Assembly (NCBI RefSeq): GCF_024448695.1 | Contig: NZ_JAMOHY010000033.1 | Span: 1-32,069 of the forward strand | Source of the DNA: Stutzerimonas stutzeri | GTDB taxonomy: Bacteria; Pseudomonadota; Gammaproteobacteria; Pseudomonadales; Pseudomonadaceae | DNA: 32,069 bases | Direction: 5' to 3' | Shown here: positions 8,136-16,787 of the stretch, in pieces | Layout of the letters: every line of letters starts with the position of its first letter | Numbering within the stretch: the first letter of the stretch is position 1 | Translations under genes and position numbers: made by a program | Notes under the pieces: model-generated | What the model saw: the letters and a program-made list of their open reading frames with translations, nothing else | Database searches by the model: none | What the model was told of the DNA's origin: nothing

Positions 8136-9619
8136 TGGCACTGAAACGCCAGCTCTACCTCTGGCATCGCTGGCTGGGCATCGCGCTATGCCTGCTGATG
8201 GCGCTGTGGTTTGTCTCCGGGGTGGTGATGCTCTATGTCGGCTACCCCAAGCTGACCCCGAGCGAACGCCTCGGACACCTGCCGGTTCTGCCGACTGCAT
8301 GCTGCGCCGAGGTGCCGGCGCAGTGGGCGCAGACACCGCTGCAGCGGCTGCGCCTGACCAGCTTGGGAGGGCGACCGTTCTACTTGCTGGAACTGGACGA
8401 CGGACGCAGATTGACGCTCGATGCTCGCAGCGGCAAGCCGCTCGAGCGAGCAGATGAGGCCTGGGCGCTGGACAGCGCTAGGCAATATGCCGGCGAGGCG
8501 CCGCTACTGTACGGCGGCCAAACGGAGGAAGACGTTTGGACGCGCTCGCGTAGCCTGGACGAGCATCGACCCTTGCACCGAGTTGTGGTCGGGCAGACAG
8601 AGCCGTACTGGCTTTATCTGTCCGGCAAGACCGGCGAGGTGGTGCTGGATGCCAGCTTGCAGGAGCGCCGCTGGAACTGGCTGGGGGCCTGGCTGCACTG
8701 GCTCTATCCACTGCGGGGCGGCTTCGGCTTCGACAACGGCTGGCGTGTGCTGGTGATCGGTTTATCCCTGCTCGGCACGGCTATGGCCGTGCTGGGTATG
8801 GTGGTCGGCGTGCTGCGCTGGCGGCTGCGCAAACCCTACCGCAATGGCTCACGCAGCCCTTATCCATCAGGCTGGCTTCGCTGGCACCACATTGGTGGAC
8901 TGCTGTTCGGGATGGTGCTGGTAGCATGGATTTTCAGTGGTTTGATGTCCATGCGTCCATGGAGCGTGACCGACAGCCGCTCACGTCTCGATGCTACAAC
9001 GATGCAGGGCGGGGCACTGCAGGCCGCGGATATCTCGATCTCCGTCGCGCGGGCGCTGAACCTGATAGGCGCAGAACTAAACCCCGTAGAGGTGGAATGG
9101 CGCCGTATGGATGGCAGTACCTATCTCGTGGCGCGCGACTCGTCCGGCGATAGTCGCATCTTGCTGGGCGATAGAATCATTCGACAGTTTCCGCCTGAGC
9201 GGCTGCTCGCTGCGGCACGGGCTATGGCGCCCTCGATCTCAGAACAAACGGATTGGATCGAGCGCTTCGACACCTACTACTTTGCCCGCGACGCGCAGAG
9301 CATGTATGGCTCCCTGAACCGGCCGCTTCCGGTACTGCGGGTGCGTTTCGATGATCCAGAGCAAACCTGGATTTACCTGGATCCTGCCAGTGGTGAGATG
9401 GTCGCGCGTCACGATCAGCGGCAACGAGTCGGACGCTGGCTGTTCAACTTGCTGCATAGCTGGGATGTTCAGCCGCTACTGGAGCGCCCGCGATTGCGTG
9501 AGGTTCTGATCATTGCTTTCAGCCTTGGCGGCCTGATCATTTGCCTCAGTGGCACAGTGTTGGGATGGAGGCGTTTGCAGCGCCAACGCAAACGACAACG
9601 CGACGTGCCGCGGAAATAG
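8135..9619 (+). CDS. PepSY-associated TM domain protein
   Basis: A 494-residue inner-membrane protein with four TM segments, near residues 8-33 (LYLWHRWLGIALCLLMALWF), 202-225, 252-272 and 462-482. Two periplasmic PepSY-type domains lie between them. The WHRWLG start and the GEV and DPASGE turns are typical of the PepSY_TM family, whose members (for example FoxB-like proteins) act in siderophore reduction or iron release. A CC pair occurs near residue 51. The ATG at 8135 shares its A with the TGA of the receptor gene (TGATG), so translation is coupled. A GTG at 8123 is in frame but would overlap more and is less likely. The partner is the upstream receptor. Confidence 0.87.
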   Translation: MALKRQLYLWHRWLGIALCLLMALWFVSGVVMLYVGYPKLTPSERLGHLPVLPTACCAEVPAQWAQTPLQRLRLTSLGGRPFYLLELDDGRRLTLDARSGKPLERADEAWALDSARQYAGEAPLLYGGQTEEDVWTRSRSLDEHRPLHRVVVGQTEPYWLYLSGKTGEVVLDASLQERRWNWLGAWLHWLYPLRGGFGFDNGWRVLVIGLSLLGTAMAVLGMVVGVLRWRLRKPYRNGSRSPYPSGWLRWHHIGGLLFGMVLVAWIFSGLMSMRPWSVTDSRSRLDATTMQGGALQAADISISVARALNLIGAELNPVEVEWRRMDGSTYLVARDSSGDSRILLGDRIIRQFPPERLLAAARAMAPSISEQTDWIERFDTYYFARDAQSMYGSLNRPLPVLRVRFDDPEQTWIYLDPASGEMVARHDQRQRVGRWLFNLLHSWDVQPLLERPRLREVLIIAFSLGGLIICLSGTVLGWRRLQRQRKRQRDVPRK

Positions 9620-9694
9620 GATGGAAAACAAACCCGAGAGCTAAGCATTCTGTCTGCCGAGTAGTATTGGTGCTTGGCTCAGGTCGTCTCGAAT

Positions 9695-9711
9695 GGCCGC
9701 TTTTGGCCGAA
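9695..9711 (+). repeat. 17-bp short motif, copy 2
   Basis: GGCCGCTTTTGGCCGAA matches the minus-strand 17-mer at 3046-3062 except for one C/T. It lies in the 122-bp gap between two convergent genes, where such GC-rich partial palindromes may act in termination. Confidence 0.55.
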
Positions 9712-9741
9712 TGCCGCCATTGACCCCACCAGACTCTGCTT

Positions 9742-10899
9742 TTACCCCACCACATTCCGAAAACTCGCCCGGTAGTCAGTAGGCTTCAGATGCACGTGCT
9801 GGCTCAGATCGCCGGGTAGCGTGAAAAGGCGCGGACCGTCTCGAAATTGGAACACGCGATACAGATGGAACTGATCGCCCGTTTCCTTTGAAAACTCGAG
9901 CTCGTTGTGGCTGACCAGGAAAGACGAGCCAACCCCGCCGTTGGTGGTTTTCACCTCGATGAAGCGCTCACGGGCGTCATCTTCGAACGACAGGATGTCG
10001 AAGCCTGCACCGTCTCCTTGGGAGTCGGACACCCAATCCAGTCGCTGAAAAAGCTCCGGATGGCCGAGTTCGGTCAGGCGTTGGTGCTCGTAGCCAATCA
10101 CCCACTGCTCCCCTGCCCGGCCCAGCTTGCGGTTGGCTTCATCGCGAGCGGCATAGTCGAACTTTCGCGGTAGGCGTTGCCGAAGGGATGCCGAGGTACG
10201 CACGAGCACTTCACGGGCGGGCGGTTCTACCAAAGCCGCCTGGTAGGTTTTGTCACCCGGAAGTTTTACCTCCTCCAGGGCATCGAAAAGGGCGCCGACC
10301 GTCTGCTGATGTTCCAGAACGTAGGCGTGTACGGATTTACGCAGCAGCAGTTGGCTGTTGCCCCGTGGCTTGTAGCCGTTGATATAGGGTAAGCCCAGGG
10401 CATCAAGTACGGCGCTGATGTTCTGGTGCTTGAGCTCGACAGAGGACTTGCTGCGGCCGTTCAGCTGTTGGCGCAGTGCCTGGTTGTGCTCGGACTTGTT
10501 GTACGGCTCCCCAGCCGCCTCGGCGCGCAGCATGTCGAAATAGTCTTCGACCGTGGCCAGGACCTCTTCTTCGGTCCAGTCTTCGCCGATACGAATGATG
10601 CGAAAACCGAGGTTGGTCAGTGCCGGAACGACGGTCGCCTCGCCACCCGAGAAACTGTCGGCAGTCAGTGGGCCCTGCTCGGGAAACTGCTTGCCGAAGG
10701 CGACACCGGCGATGGCCTTTGAATCGCAATCGACGCCAGTTTTTGGGTCACGGACCAGGAAGTCGCGCGACTTACCGAACCCATAGCGCGCCAGGAATTT
10801 GGTGCGGCCTAGTTGCACGAACTCATCCATCGCAGCTTGTACGGAAGCGGGGCTTCGCAGTTGGGAGAGCTGAGACACAGGGTCCTTCCTTTTTGTCAT
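9742..10899 (-). CDS. ScoMcrA-like head domain plus DUF3883 (PD-(D/E)XK) putative nuclease
   Basis: A 385-residue cytoplasmic protein. Residues about 15-105 resemble the N-terminal head of ScoMcrA-type restriction enzymes (GRTKFLARYGFGKSR, DSKAIAGVAFG, QGPLTADSFSGGEATV). A middle block at about 134-180 has the YNKSEHNQALR, LKHQNISAVL and LPYINGYKP motifs. The C-terminal DUF3883 domain carries a restriction-like nuclease triad: E264 (GRAGEQW), D301 (GFDIL) and E315-V-K317. The head may read modified DNA and the tail may cut it (inference from the families). The ATG at 10899 lacks an SD. A GTG at 10878 has AAGGA just upstream and may be the true start. It is the last gene of an operon with the three-TM protein and the giant helicase. 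Confidence 0.85.
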   Translation of the reverse strand: MTKRKDPVSQLSQLRSPASVQAAMDEFVQLGRTKFLARYGFGKSRDFLVRDPKTGVDCDSKAIAGVAFGKQFPEQGPLTADSFSGGEATVVPALTNLGFRIIRIGEDWTEEEVLATVEDYFDMLRAEAAGEPYNKSEHNQALRQQLNGRSKSSVELKHQNISAVLDALGLPYINGYKPRGNSQLLLRKSVHAYVLEHQQTVGALFDALEEVKLPGDKTYQAALVEPPAREVLVRTSASLRQRLPRKFDYAARDEANRKLGRAGEQWVIGYEHQRLTELGHPELFQRLDWVSDSQGDGAGFDILSFEDDARERFIEVKTTNGGVGSSFLVSHNELEFSKETGDQFHLYRVFQFRDGPRLFTLPGDLSQHVHLKPTDYRASFRNVVG

Positions 10900-10928
10900 G
10901 GTGTGCCGGGGACCGCGGAGCCACGAGA

Positions 10929-11231
10929 TTACGAGTAGCCCCTGAACAGAAACGTCCCGACAAAAGCCGTGAACGCCACCAGGCCCATTAAATCCCTTGC
11001 GTACTTGCAGCCCGTGCTGTCCAAGTTTGTACCAGGTCCGATCAACACGCTCCAACCATTGAGGTACGAAAACACCGCCTGGCCGAACAAAAAATGCGTG
11101 ATGGCCGCCGCAGCCATGACGCCGGAATCGTCAGACAGGCTGTAGCTGTTGACCAGGACCGCAATCAGCATCAGCGCTAGGATCTTGTATCGAAACGGGT
11201 ACAAATAAGTTTCGATTTTAGACTTCTTCAT
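10929..11231 (-). CDS. small three-TM membrane protein
   Basis: A 100-residue protein of unknown family. A basic N-terminus (MKKSKIE) is followed by hydrophobic segments at about 15-31, 37-57 and 80-96, which predicts an inner-membrane protein with the N-terminus inside. It lies 57 bp after the helicase stop and 29 bp before the nuclease gene, all on the minus strand, so it is probably the middle gene of the operon. A weak GA-rich SD (GAGAAGAAG) precedes the ATG. In defence operons a small membrane protein may serve as an anchor or effector, but nothing in the sequence proves that here. The spacing and its own codon pattern make it a real gene rather than a shadow. Confidence 0.65.
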   Translation of the reverse strand: MKKSKIETYLYPFRYKILALMLIAVLVNSYSLSDDSGVMAAAAITHFLFGQAVFSYLNGWSVLIGPGTNLDSTGCKYARDLMGLVAFTAFVGTFLFRGYS

Positions 11232-11288
11232 TTCGTCTTCTTCTCGACCGTTAACTGCGTGTTCCTGGTCGCTGCTGCGCCTACCAGA

Positions 11289-14200
11289 TCAAACACCCAC
11301 AACCCTCGGCACAATCAACTCCCACTGCTCGCACTTGTGCCGCGCCCGGTACTGCTCCTCGCAATGCCCGGACTGCCGGACCATGACGCCTGCGACCTCG
11401 CAGTGCTCCACCTCGAGCGGCAGCTTGAACGACTTGGCCGTGCGTCCCACGACCCGGCCGTCAGTGTCAAAAATCAAATAACGCTCATCCTGGGCGCTCA
11501 GAGTGAGCGGATCGCCGGGCTCGAGACTCGCCAGCGCCTGGTGAATGGGCGCACTTAGCGGTTGCCGTCCTGCAAAGTCGAGGTCAATGTCCTTGAGCGA
11601 GAGCTGCAGGTAGCGTTTGTCCAGCGCGGGCAGCACCTCGCCTTCAAAGGCTCGCACCCTGATCCCGTCAAGCAGGTACCGGCTAAACGGATTGCCGCCT
11701 GGAAATTCACAGAGGGTCAGGGTTTGTTCGGCGCGGGTCATGCCCACGTAGTAGAGCCGGCGCTCATCGTTAAGCGCATCCGTACCGGTTGGCCAGCCGC
11801 CATCGAGCAGCACCACGTGCCGGAACTCCAGGCCCTTGGCCGAATGCACGGTGCCGATATACAGGCCCTGCTTGGGCTGCTGGCGCAGTTCCCGCGCGTA
11901 GTCGTAGAGCCAGTCGATTACTGCCTGGCTACTGAGCTGGCACTCGCCGAGCTCAACCAGGAGTTGCCCGAAGGCAACTTCGAAGAACGCGTGCCACTCC
12001 TCATCCAGCGATGCACCCTGAACTGCTCGCCAGTGGCCCTTCGCATCCAGGGACCCGTTCTGCGAGCGCAGGTGCTCGACCGCTGTTACAAAACCACGCT
12101 GGCCGGTGAGCGGTAGGGCCGCATCCTTGTCTGCAGCCAAACAGTAATGCACGCCGTTTTGCTCGCACCACGCCTGAACGGGGTATAGGTACTCGTGCCG
12201 ACGAGACAGGATGGCGCAGCCGTTCCATTCACCGCTTTCCAGCTCCAGCAGGCGCTGAAGCTCCGCAACGGCGGCCTGAGCCTGCAGGTTGGGCCGGGTT
12301 CGCTCATCGCCCTGTATGGCCAGGCGCATGACTTGCCCGCAGCGTTCGGCATCCATCTCTTCCCACTCGCCGCCTCGGGGGTGGTCCCGGCGAGCCGCAT
12401 TGATCTGAATGGGGTGCTGCTGTTTCAGGCGTTGAGGATTGCGCTCGATAAGGCTGTTGGCGGCGGCGATGATATGGCGAGACGAGCGATAGTTATCGAT
12501 GAGGTAGCTGGTGGTGGCTTCGTAGTCTTCCCGAAACTGCAGAATGTAGCGGTTGTTGGTCTCGCGCCACTGGTAGATGTTCTGGTCATCGTCGCCGACC
12601 GCCAGGATGCACAGCCGCCCTTCTTCGTCCGCCTTGCGACCGGCCAGGGCACTCACCATGCGATACTGAAGCTCATCGATGTCCTGGTATTCGTCCACCA
12701 GAATGTACCGATAGCCACGCAGCAGTTGCTCGCGCAGGTCATCGTCGCCTTCGGCGTGGCGCTTGCCTTCGAGCAGATCCACCGCATCCGACAACACCTG
12801 TTTGAGCGTGCCCTCCTCAACCGTTTCGCGACGCTCGAAGCGTGTGCCGGTCAGGCGCATGGCCATGCGGTGATAGGTCATGACGTTGACCCCGAAGGCA
12901 TCGGCACCCACCAAACGCAGTAGGCGCTGCTTGATCTCGTTGGCGGCGTGGCGGTTGAAGGTGAGCGCGACGATGCTACTGGCCGGTACCCGCCGTACCC
13001 GCAGCAGGTACGCAATGCGATGCACAATTACCCGGGTTTTGCCAGAGCCTGGTCCGGCAAGCACCAGACGGTTCATGTCATCGTCATCGGCCACGATCAG
13101 GCGCTGCGGTGCGCTCAGGGTTTCAATGATGGTGTTCCAGGACTCCTCGCTGGTGGCGAGCTTCAGCACCTCCTCGCGCCCCTCGAAGTAGCGCTTGATG
13201 AAGTCCTGTTTGGAATCGCTGAAGTAATGCATCACCAGACTCAGCGCAGCCGCCATCTCGCCCAGGGCCACCTCGGCATACTCGCGCATCACATGAACCT
13301 GAATCCGCTTTTCCCGGTAGTGCTCGTCGAGTTTGAGGTAATCGTCTTTCCGGAATTTTCGGCGCCTGTCCGCGTCAACCTCGATGGTCATCGCACGACG
13401 CATCACGGTCATGCCGTGGTTGAGGGTCAGGATTTCCTGCTTATGCAGGTACAGCAGCACATACTCGATGGCGCGCTGGCGCTGCTCCGGTGGAATCAGG
13501 TGCGACAGTTGCAGGTCCGCTTCTAACGCACGAGCCAGCTCGCCAAAGGTGGTATCGACCAACAGATCTTTGCCATGCAGGCCTGCCGGGATCTTGCCGA
13601 TAAGAAACTGCAGCAGCACACCGGCGAGTGCGCGACGTTTTTCGCCAAAAGCCTGAATCTGGGCCCAGCTGTAGCCACCCTTGATCCGCAGCTTGAGGTA
13701 GTCCCGGCTGACCTGCCGCAGCTCAAGCGTGCCTCTGCGTTGACTGTCGCTGTCAGGATCCTGGGCGAGGCTGCGCAGCAGACGCAGCACGTCAAGCGGG
13801 ATGAGGTCCTTCTGGCCGGTGGCGTCTTTCAGTGCGGCGCTCAAGGGTGGAAGGTTCAAGTCCTGCCACGCGCCGCTCTCCGCATCCGGGGCCTGCTCAC
13901 GCAAGCAATCGAATAAGGCGTGTTCAAGCTCCAGCGTGTGCTTGAGCTGTTGTCGGGCAGATCGGCCCGTGCCATGGCGTAGGTAGCACGTGAGCCTGGA
14001 GTCATTCTCCAGCAGGCCCAGCGCCTCCATTTGCTTGAGGGTGGCGGTGACCTCTTCGGAAGTCAGGCTGGTCAGGGCCATCAGCGCATCGGTGTTGATG
14101 CGCTCATCGGCGCCGGCGTCATAGAGAAAGCGCAAGATTGCCCGAAACTCCTCCAGGCGCCTGGCGGGGAGATCGGCTTTGGCGAGGCGCTGTTCGGCGT

Positions 14201-16406
14201 CTGCTTGGGACAGGCTGAGGGTGGCCGGGAAAATCTGTGTCTGGTTTTCTTCACGCTTCAAATACTGGCCACGCTCCAACCAGGCGACGGCGGTGACCAC
14301 CTTGGTTTCGGCATCGCGGTCGTCGGCGTTGAAGCTGGTTTCAATGTCCTCATCGAGCAGGACCTCACCTGCGGTGATGACCAGCTTGGCGCCCTTGCGT
14401 CGATCGCTTTCCGTGCGCAGCTTGCTCAGGATCTGCTGAATGTCGCGCAGGCCGAGCTTGGAGCGCTCGCACATACCGAACTGGGTTTCGATGTCCTGCA
14501 GGTCGTAGAGCAGTACGCAACGGGCATCACCCTGGTCGCGTCCTGCTCGCCCGGCTTCCTGCAGGTAGTTTTCCAGGGAGCCCGGAATGTCGGCATGCAC
14601 CACCAGGCGGATGTCGGCCTTGTCCACGCCCATGCCAAAGGCGTTGGTGGCAACAATGACTCGCAGCTCCCCGGCCTTGAACGCATCCTGAATGTCGGTT
14701 TTCTCATGGGGTTCGAGGCCGGCATGAAAATGTTTGCAGGACCAACCCTGGCCAATCAGAAAGCCAGAGAGCTCCTCGGTGCCTTTGCGGCTGGAGACAA
14801 AGACCACGGCTCCACCGTGGTCGCGACCAATGTGGTCCTCGAGCAGTTGGTGGGTACGGGCCCACTTCTCGGCACGGGTGCAGGGCAGAACCTCGAAACT
14901 AAGGTTGGTGCGCTCATGGGTGCCCAAAAAGGTCTCAAAACGGATGCCCAGTTGGTCGCTGAAGTGATCCTGAATATCCTGGAGTACATCGGGTTTGGCG
15001 GTGGCAGTAAAACAGCCAATCGGAGCCAGGGGGCTGTCACCGCTGTGCTCGCTGATAAAGCGCGACACGTAGTGGTAATCGGGCCGGAAGTCGTTGCCCC
15101 ACTTGGACAGGCAGTGCGCTTCATCGAAGATCCAGGCGCCGATCTGGCGCTGCTTGATCGCCCGGCGAAAGGCCTTGTTGCGAAACTGCTCGGGTGAGAC
15201 CAGCAGAATCCCCACATCGCCCATCTGCACCTTTTCCAGCACCTCAGCCCGCTCAGGCATGGTCAAAAGACCATTGAGGGTCGCGGCGCACTGCACGTTG
15301 CGCTCAAGCAGGCCGTCGACCTGATCCTTCATCAGCGACTGCAGCGGCGAGATGATCACCGTGAGGCTGCCGTTGCGGTGAAAACGGTTCAGGGCCGGAA
15401 GCTGGTAGCACAGCGATTTGCCGCCGCCGGTCGCCAGGATGGCCAACACGTGCTGGCCCCGCATGCCGGCCAGCACCACGTCGTGCTGCAGGGTGCGACC
15501 GTCCGGTTCGGTGCGAAAGTCATCGAAGCCGAAGTAGCGCTTGAGTTCGTGGCGCGGGTCGTGGGTGGTGGTGCAATAGCCGCAGCTGTCCTGGCCGCAG
15601 GGGGTATCACGCAGCTCGGCGATCAGCCGGCCCACTTCTGGAAATTGGTACCGCACCCAGGGGGCTAGCACCGAGTTGCCGCCCGAAACCCGCAGCCAGG
15701 CCAGTGCATAGGCCAACGGCAGATGCAGGGCCTCATCCATGAGGTCGGTTTCCAGCAACTGCTCCAGGCGCGTGCTGCAGACCTTGAGCCTGCGGGTCAG
15801 GGTCGGGTCGGTTTCTTCCAGCAGTTGGGGGATCAGGCCGCGCAGCTCGATGACGGGCTTGGGGCTGGTGCCAGTGAGGGAAGCGAAGAACGAGCCCAGG
15901 TCGCTTTTAAGTGTCGGGGCCAGCAGCGTCTGGTAGCACAGGAGTTCTGCCTGGTGGGTCTCGTTCAGTTGGGCGAAGGCCTGGCGCTGGTCATTGAACA
16001 GGGTGAGCGTGGAGCGGCAGTCCGACAGCGGCGAGTTGAGGCTGTCACGAATGAGTTTGTAGTCCTTGACCAGCCGGTGATAAGGGTTCTGCGGAAAGGC
16101 CAAAGGCGACAGGCGCAGGGTGTCGATCACCGGGAGCTGGTGCAGGGCCAGATGTGGGGCCTGGTCCTTGAGGATCGGCAGGTCATGGTCGATGACGTTG
16201 TGGCCGAGGACGAAGCTGGCGCCCTGCCCCAGGCTGTCCAGCGCATCAAGGACGTGGGGCAGATCCTTGTCGATCTTGCGTTCGAGCTCTTCACCGGTAT
16301 CTGGGCGCAGGGCGCCGACCATGAAGATGCGGTCGGGCTGGTCGGCTTTGCCGGGAGCGACTTCGAGATCGAAGATCAGGCTTTTGGGTTGAGTCGGTGA
16401 AGCCAT
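11289..16406 (-). CDS. exonuclease / RecQ helicase / UvrD helicase triple-fusion protein
   Basis: A 1705-residue multi-enzyme. The N-terminus is DnaQ-like with Exo I FDLE (D13, E15), an Exo II HNVIDHD (69-75) and a candidate Exo III near 110-130. A likely zinc knuckle follows (C270, C275, C278, H282). The RecQ-type SF2 core has Walker A ATGGGKS (325-331), DEAH (428-431), FTATA (about 466) and AGRAGRD (618-624). The C-terminal third is a UvrD/Rep-type SF1A helicase with AGPGSGKT (1117-1124), DEYQD (1238-1242), GDDDQNIYQWR (1271-1281), TVHSAKGLEF (1519-1528) and YVGMTRA (1553-1559). All motor motifs look intact. It is the first gene of a three-gene operon. DNA unwinding plus 3'-5' degradation is the expected activity. 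A defence role is inferred from its neighbours. Confidence 0.93.
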   Translation of the reverse strand: MASPTQPKSLIFDLEVAPGKADQPDRIFMVGALRPDTGEELERKIDKDLPHVLDALDSLGQGASFVLGHNVIDHDLPILKDQAPHLALHQLPVIDTLRLSPLAFPQNPYHRLVKDYKLIRDSLNSPLSDCRSTLTLFNDQRQAFAQLNETHQAELLCYQTLLAPTLKSDLGSFFASLTGTSPKPVIELRGLIPQLLEETDPTLTRRLKVCSTRLEQLLETDLMDEALHLPLAYALAWLRVSGGNSVLAPWVRYQFPEVGRLIAELRDTPCGQDSCGYCTTTHDPRHELKRYFGFDDFRTEPDGRTLQHDVVLAGMRGQHVLAILATGGGKSLCYQLPALNRFHRNGSLTVIISPLQSLMKDQVDGLLERNVQCAATLNGLLTMPERAEVLEKVQMGDVGILLVSPEQFRNKAFRRAIKQRQIGAWIFDEAHCLSKWGNDFRPDYHYVSRFISEHSGDSPLAPIGCFTATAKPDVLQDIQDHFSDQLGIRFETFLGTHERTNLSFEVLPCTRAEKWARTHQLLEDHIGRDHGGAVVFVSSRKGTEELSGFLIGQGWSCKHFHAGLEPHEKTDIQDAFKAGELRVIVATNAFGMGVDKADIRLVVHADIPGSLENYLQEAGRAGRDQGDARCVLLYDLQDIETQFGMCERSKLGLRDIQQILSKLRTESDRRKGAKLVITAGEVLLDEDIETSFNADDRDAETKVVTAVAWLERGQYLKREENQTQIFPATLSLSQADAEQRLAKADLPARRLEEFRAILRFLYDAGADERINTDALMALTSLTSEEVTATLKQMEALGLLENDSRLTCYLRHGTGRSARQQLKHTLELEHALFDCLREQAPDAESGAWQDLNLPPLSAALKDATGQKDLIPLDVLRLLRSLAQDPDSDSQRRGTLELRQVSRDYLKLRIKGGYSWAQIQAFGEKRRALAGVLLQFLIGKIPAGLHGKDLLVDTTFGELARALEADLQLSHLIPPEQRQRAIEYVLLYLHKQEILTLNHGMTVMRRAMTIEVDADRRRKFRKDDYLKLDEHYREKRIQVHVMREYAEVALGEMAAALSLVMHYFSDSKQDFIKRYFEGREEVLKLATSEESWNTIIETLSAPQRLIVADDDDMNRLVLAGPGSGKTRVIVHRIAYLLRVRRVPASSIVALTFNRHAANEIKQRLLRLVGADAFGVNVMTYHRMAMRLTGTRFERRETVEEGTLKQVLSDAVDLLEGKRHAEGDDDLREQLLRGYRYILVDEYQDIDELQYRMVSALAGRKADEEGRLCILAVGDDDQNIYQWRETNNRYILQFREDYEATTSYLIDNYRSSRHIIAAANSLIERNPQRLKQQHPIQINAARRDHPRGGEWEEMDAERCGQVMRLAIQGDERTRPNLQAQAAVAELQRLLELESGEWNGCAILSRRHEYLYPVQAWCEQNGVHYCLAADKDAALPLTGQRGFVTAVEHLRSQNGSLDAKGHWRAVQGASLDEEWHAFFEVAFGQLLVELGECQLSSQAVIDWLYDYARELRQQPKQGLYIGTVHSAKGLEFRHVVLLDGGWPTGTDALNDERRLYYVGMTRAEQTLTLCEFPGGNPFSRYLLDGIRVRAFEGEVLPALDKRYLQLSLKDIDLDFAGRQPLSAPIHQALASLEPGDPLTLSAQDERYLIFDTDGRVVGRTAKSFKLPLEVEHCEVAGVMVRQSGHCEEQYRARHKCEQWELIVPRVVGV

Positions 16407-16787
16407 CCGGACGGCGATCCTTGCAACAGACTACGGGGCTGCTGGCACTGTAACGGCAAATGCCCGGTGTAGGTAGGTGCATGGGGTCGCGGGGTATCGA
16501 GGGGGGTTGCTGGGTGTGAGACGGGCAACGGAAGGAAAAGAGCAAGAGAGCAAAGATTGGGCGTCACCCGGCTGGGCCGGGGCGCGCTGGCGTGCTGCGC
16601 ATCGAGCCGGCCGGGGCCGTCTCGACCCGTGGGGCGGTCATCGCTGACGCGGGGAAGTGCTAATATAGGTCATTAATATCGGCTGGCTGCCCCTGTCGCG
16701 TCAGCGCTAGCGATGAGCGCCTATGCGTTCGAGGGCGTACCATTGAGCAACTGCTCCCCCGTGCCTAGGCAGCGATAAATCACTCAC
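16407..16787. other. intergenic region with a dispersed repeat
   Basis: This gap lies between the start of the helicase operon and the end of the methyltransferase gene. It must contain the helicase promoter, but I see no clear -35/-10 pair. It holds copy B of the dispersed repeat (16560-16656). An AT-rich patch at 16660-16680 contrasts with the GC-rich surroundings. No gene is evident. Confidence 0.55.
16560..16656 (+). repeat. ~90-bp dispersed direct repeat, copy B
   Basis: This copy shares the ordered blocks GCGTCACCCG, GCATCGAGCCGG, CCGTCTCG and TCATCGCTGACGC with 2939-3028, in the same orientation and about 13.6 kb away. The AcuRI, uptake and helicase operon genes all lie between the copies. 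Confidence 0.75.

Noticed and set aside
14031..15197. Plus-strand open frame of 388 codons inside the helicase gene.
   Set aside because: It is antisense to the RecQ motifs of the fusion protein and shows only GC-driven repeats of Gly, Val and Leu.
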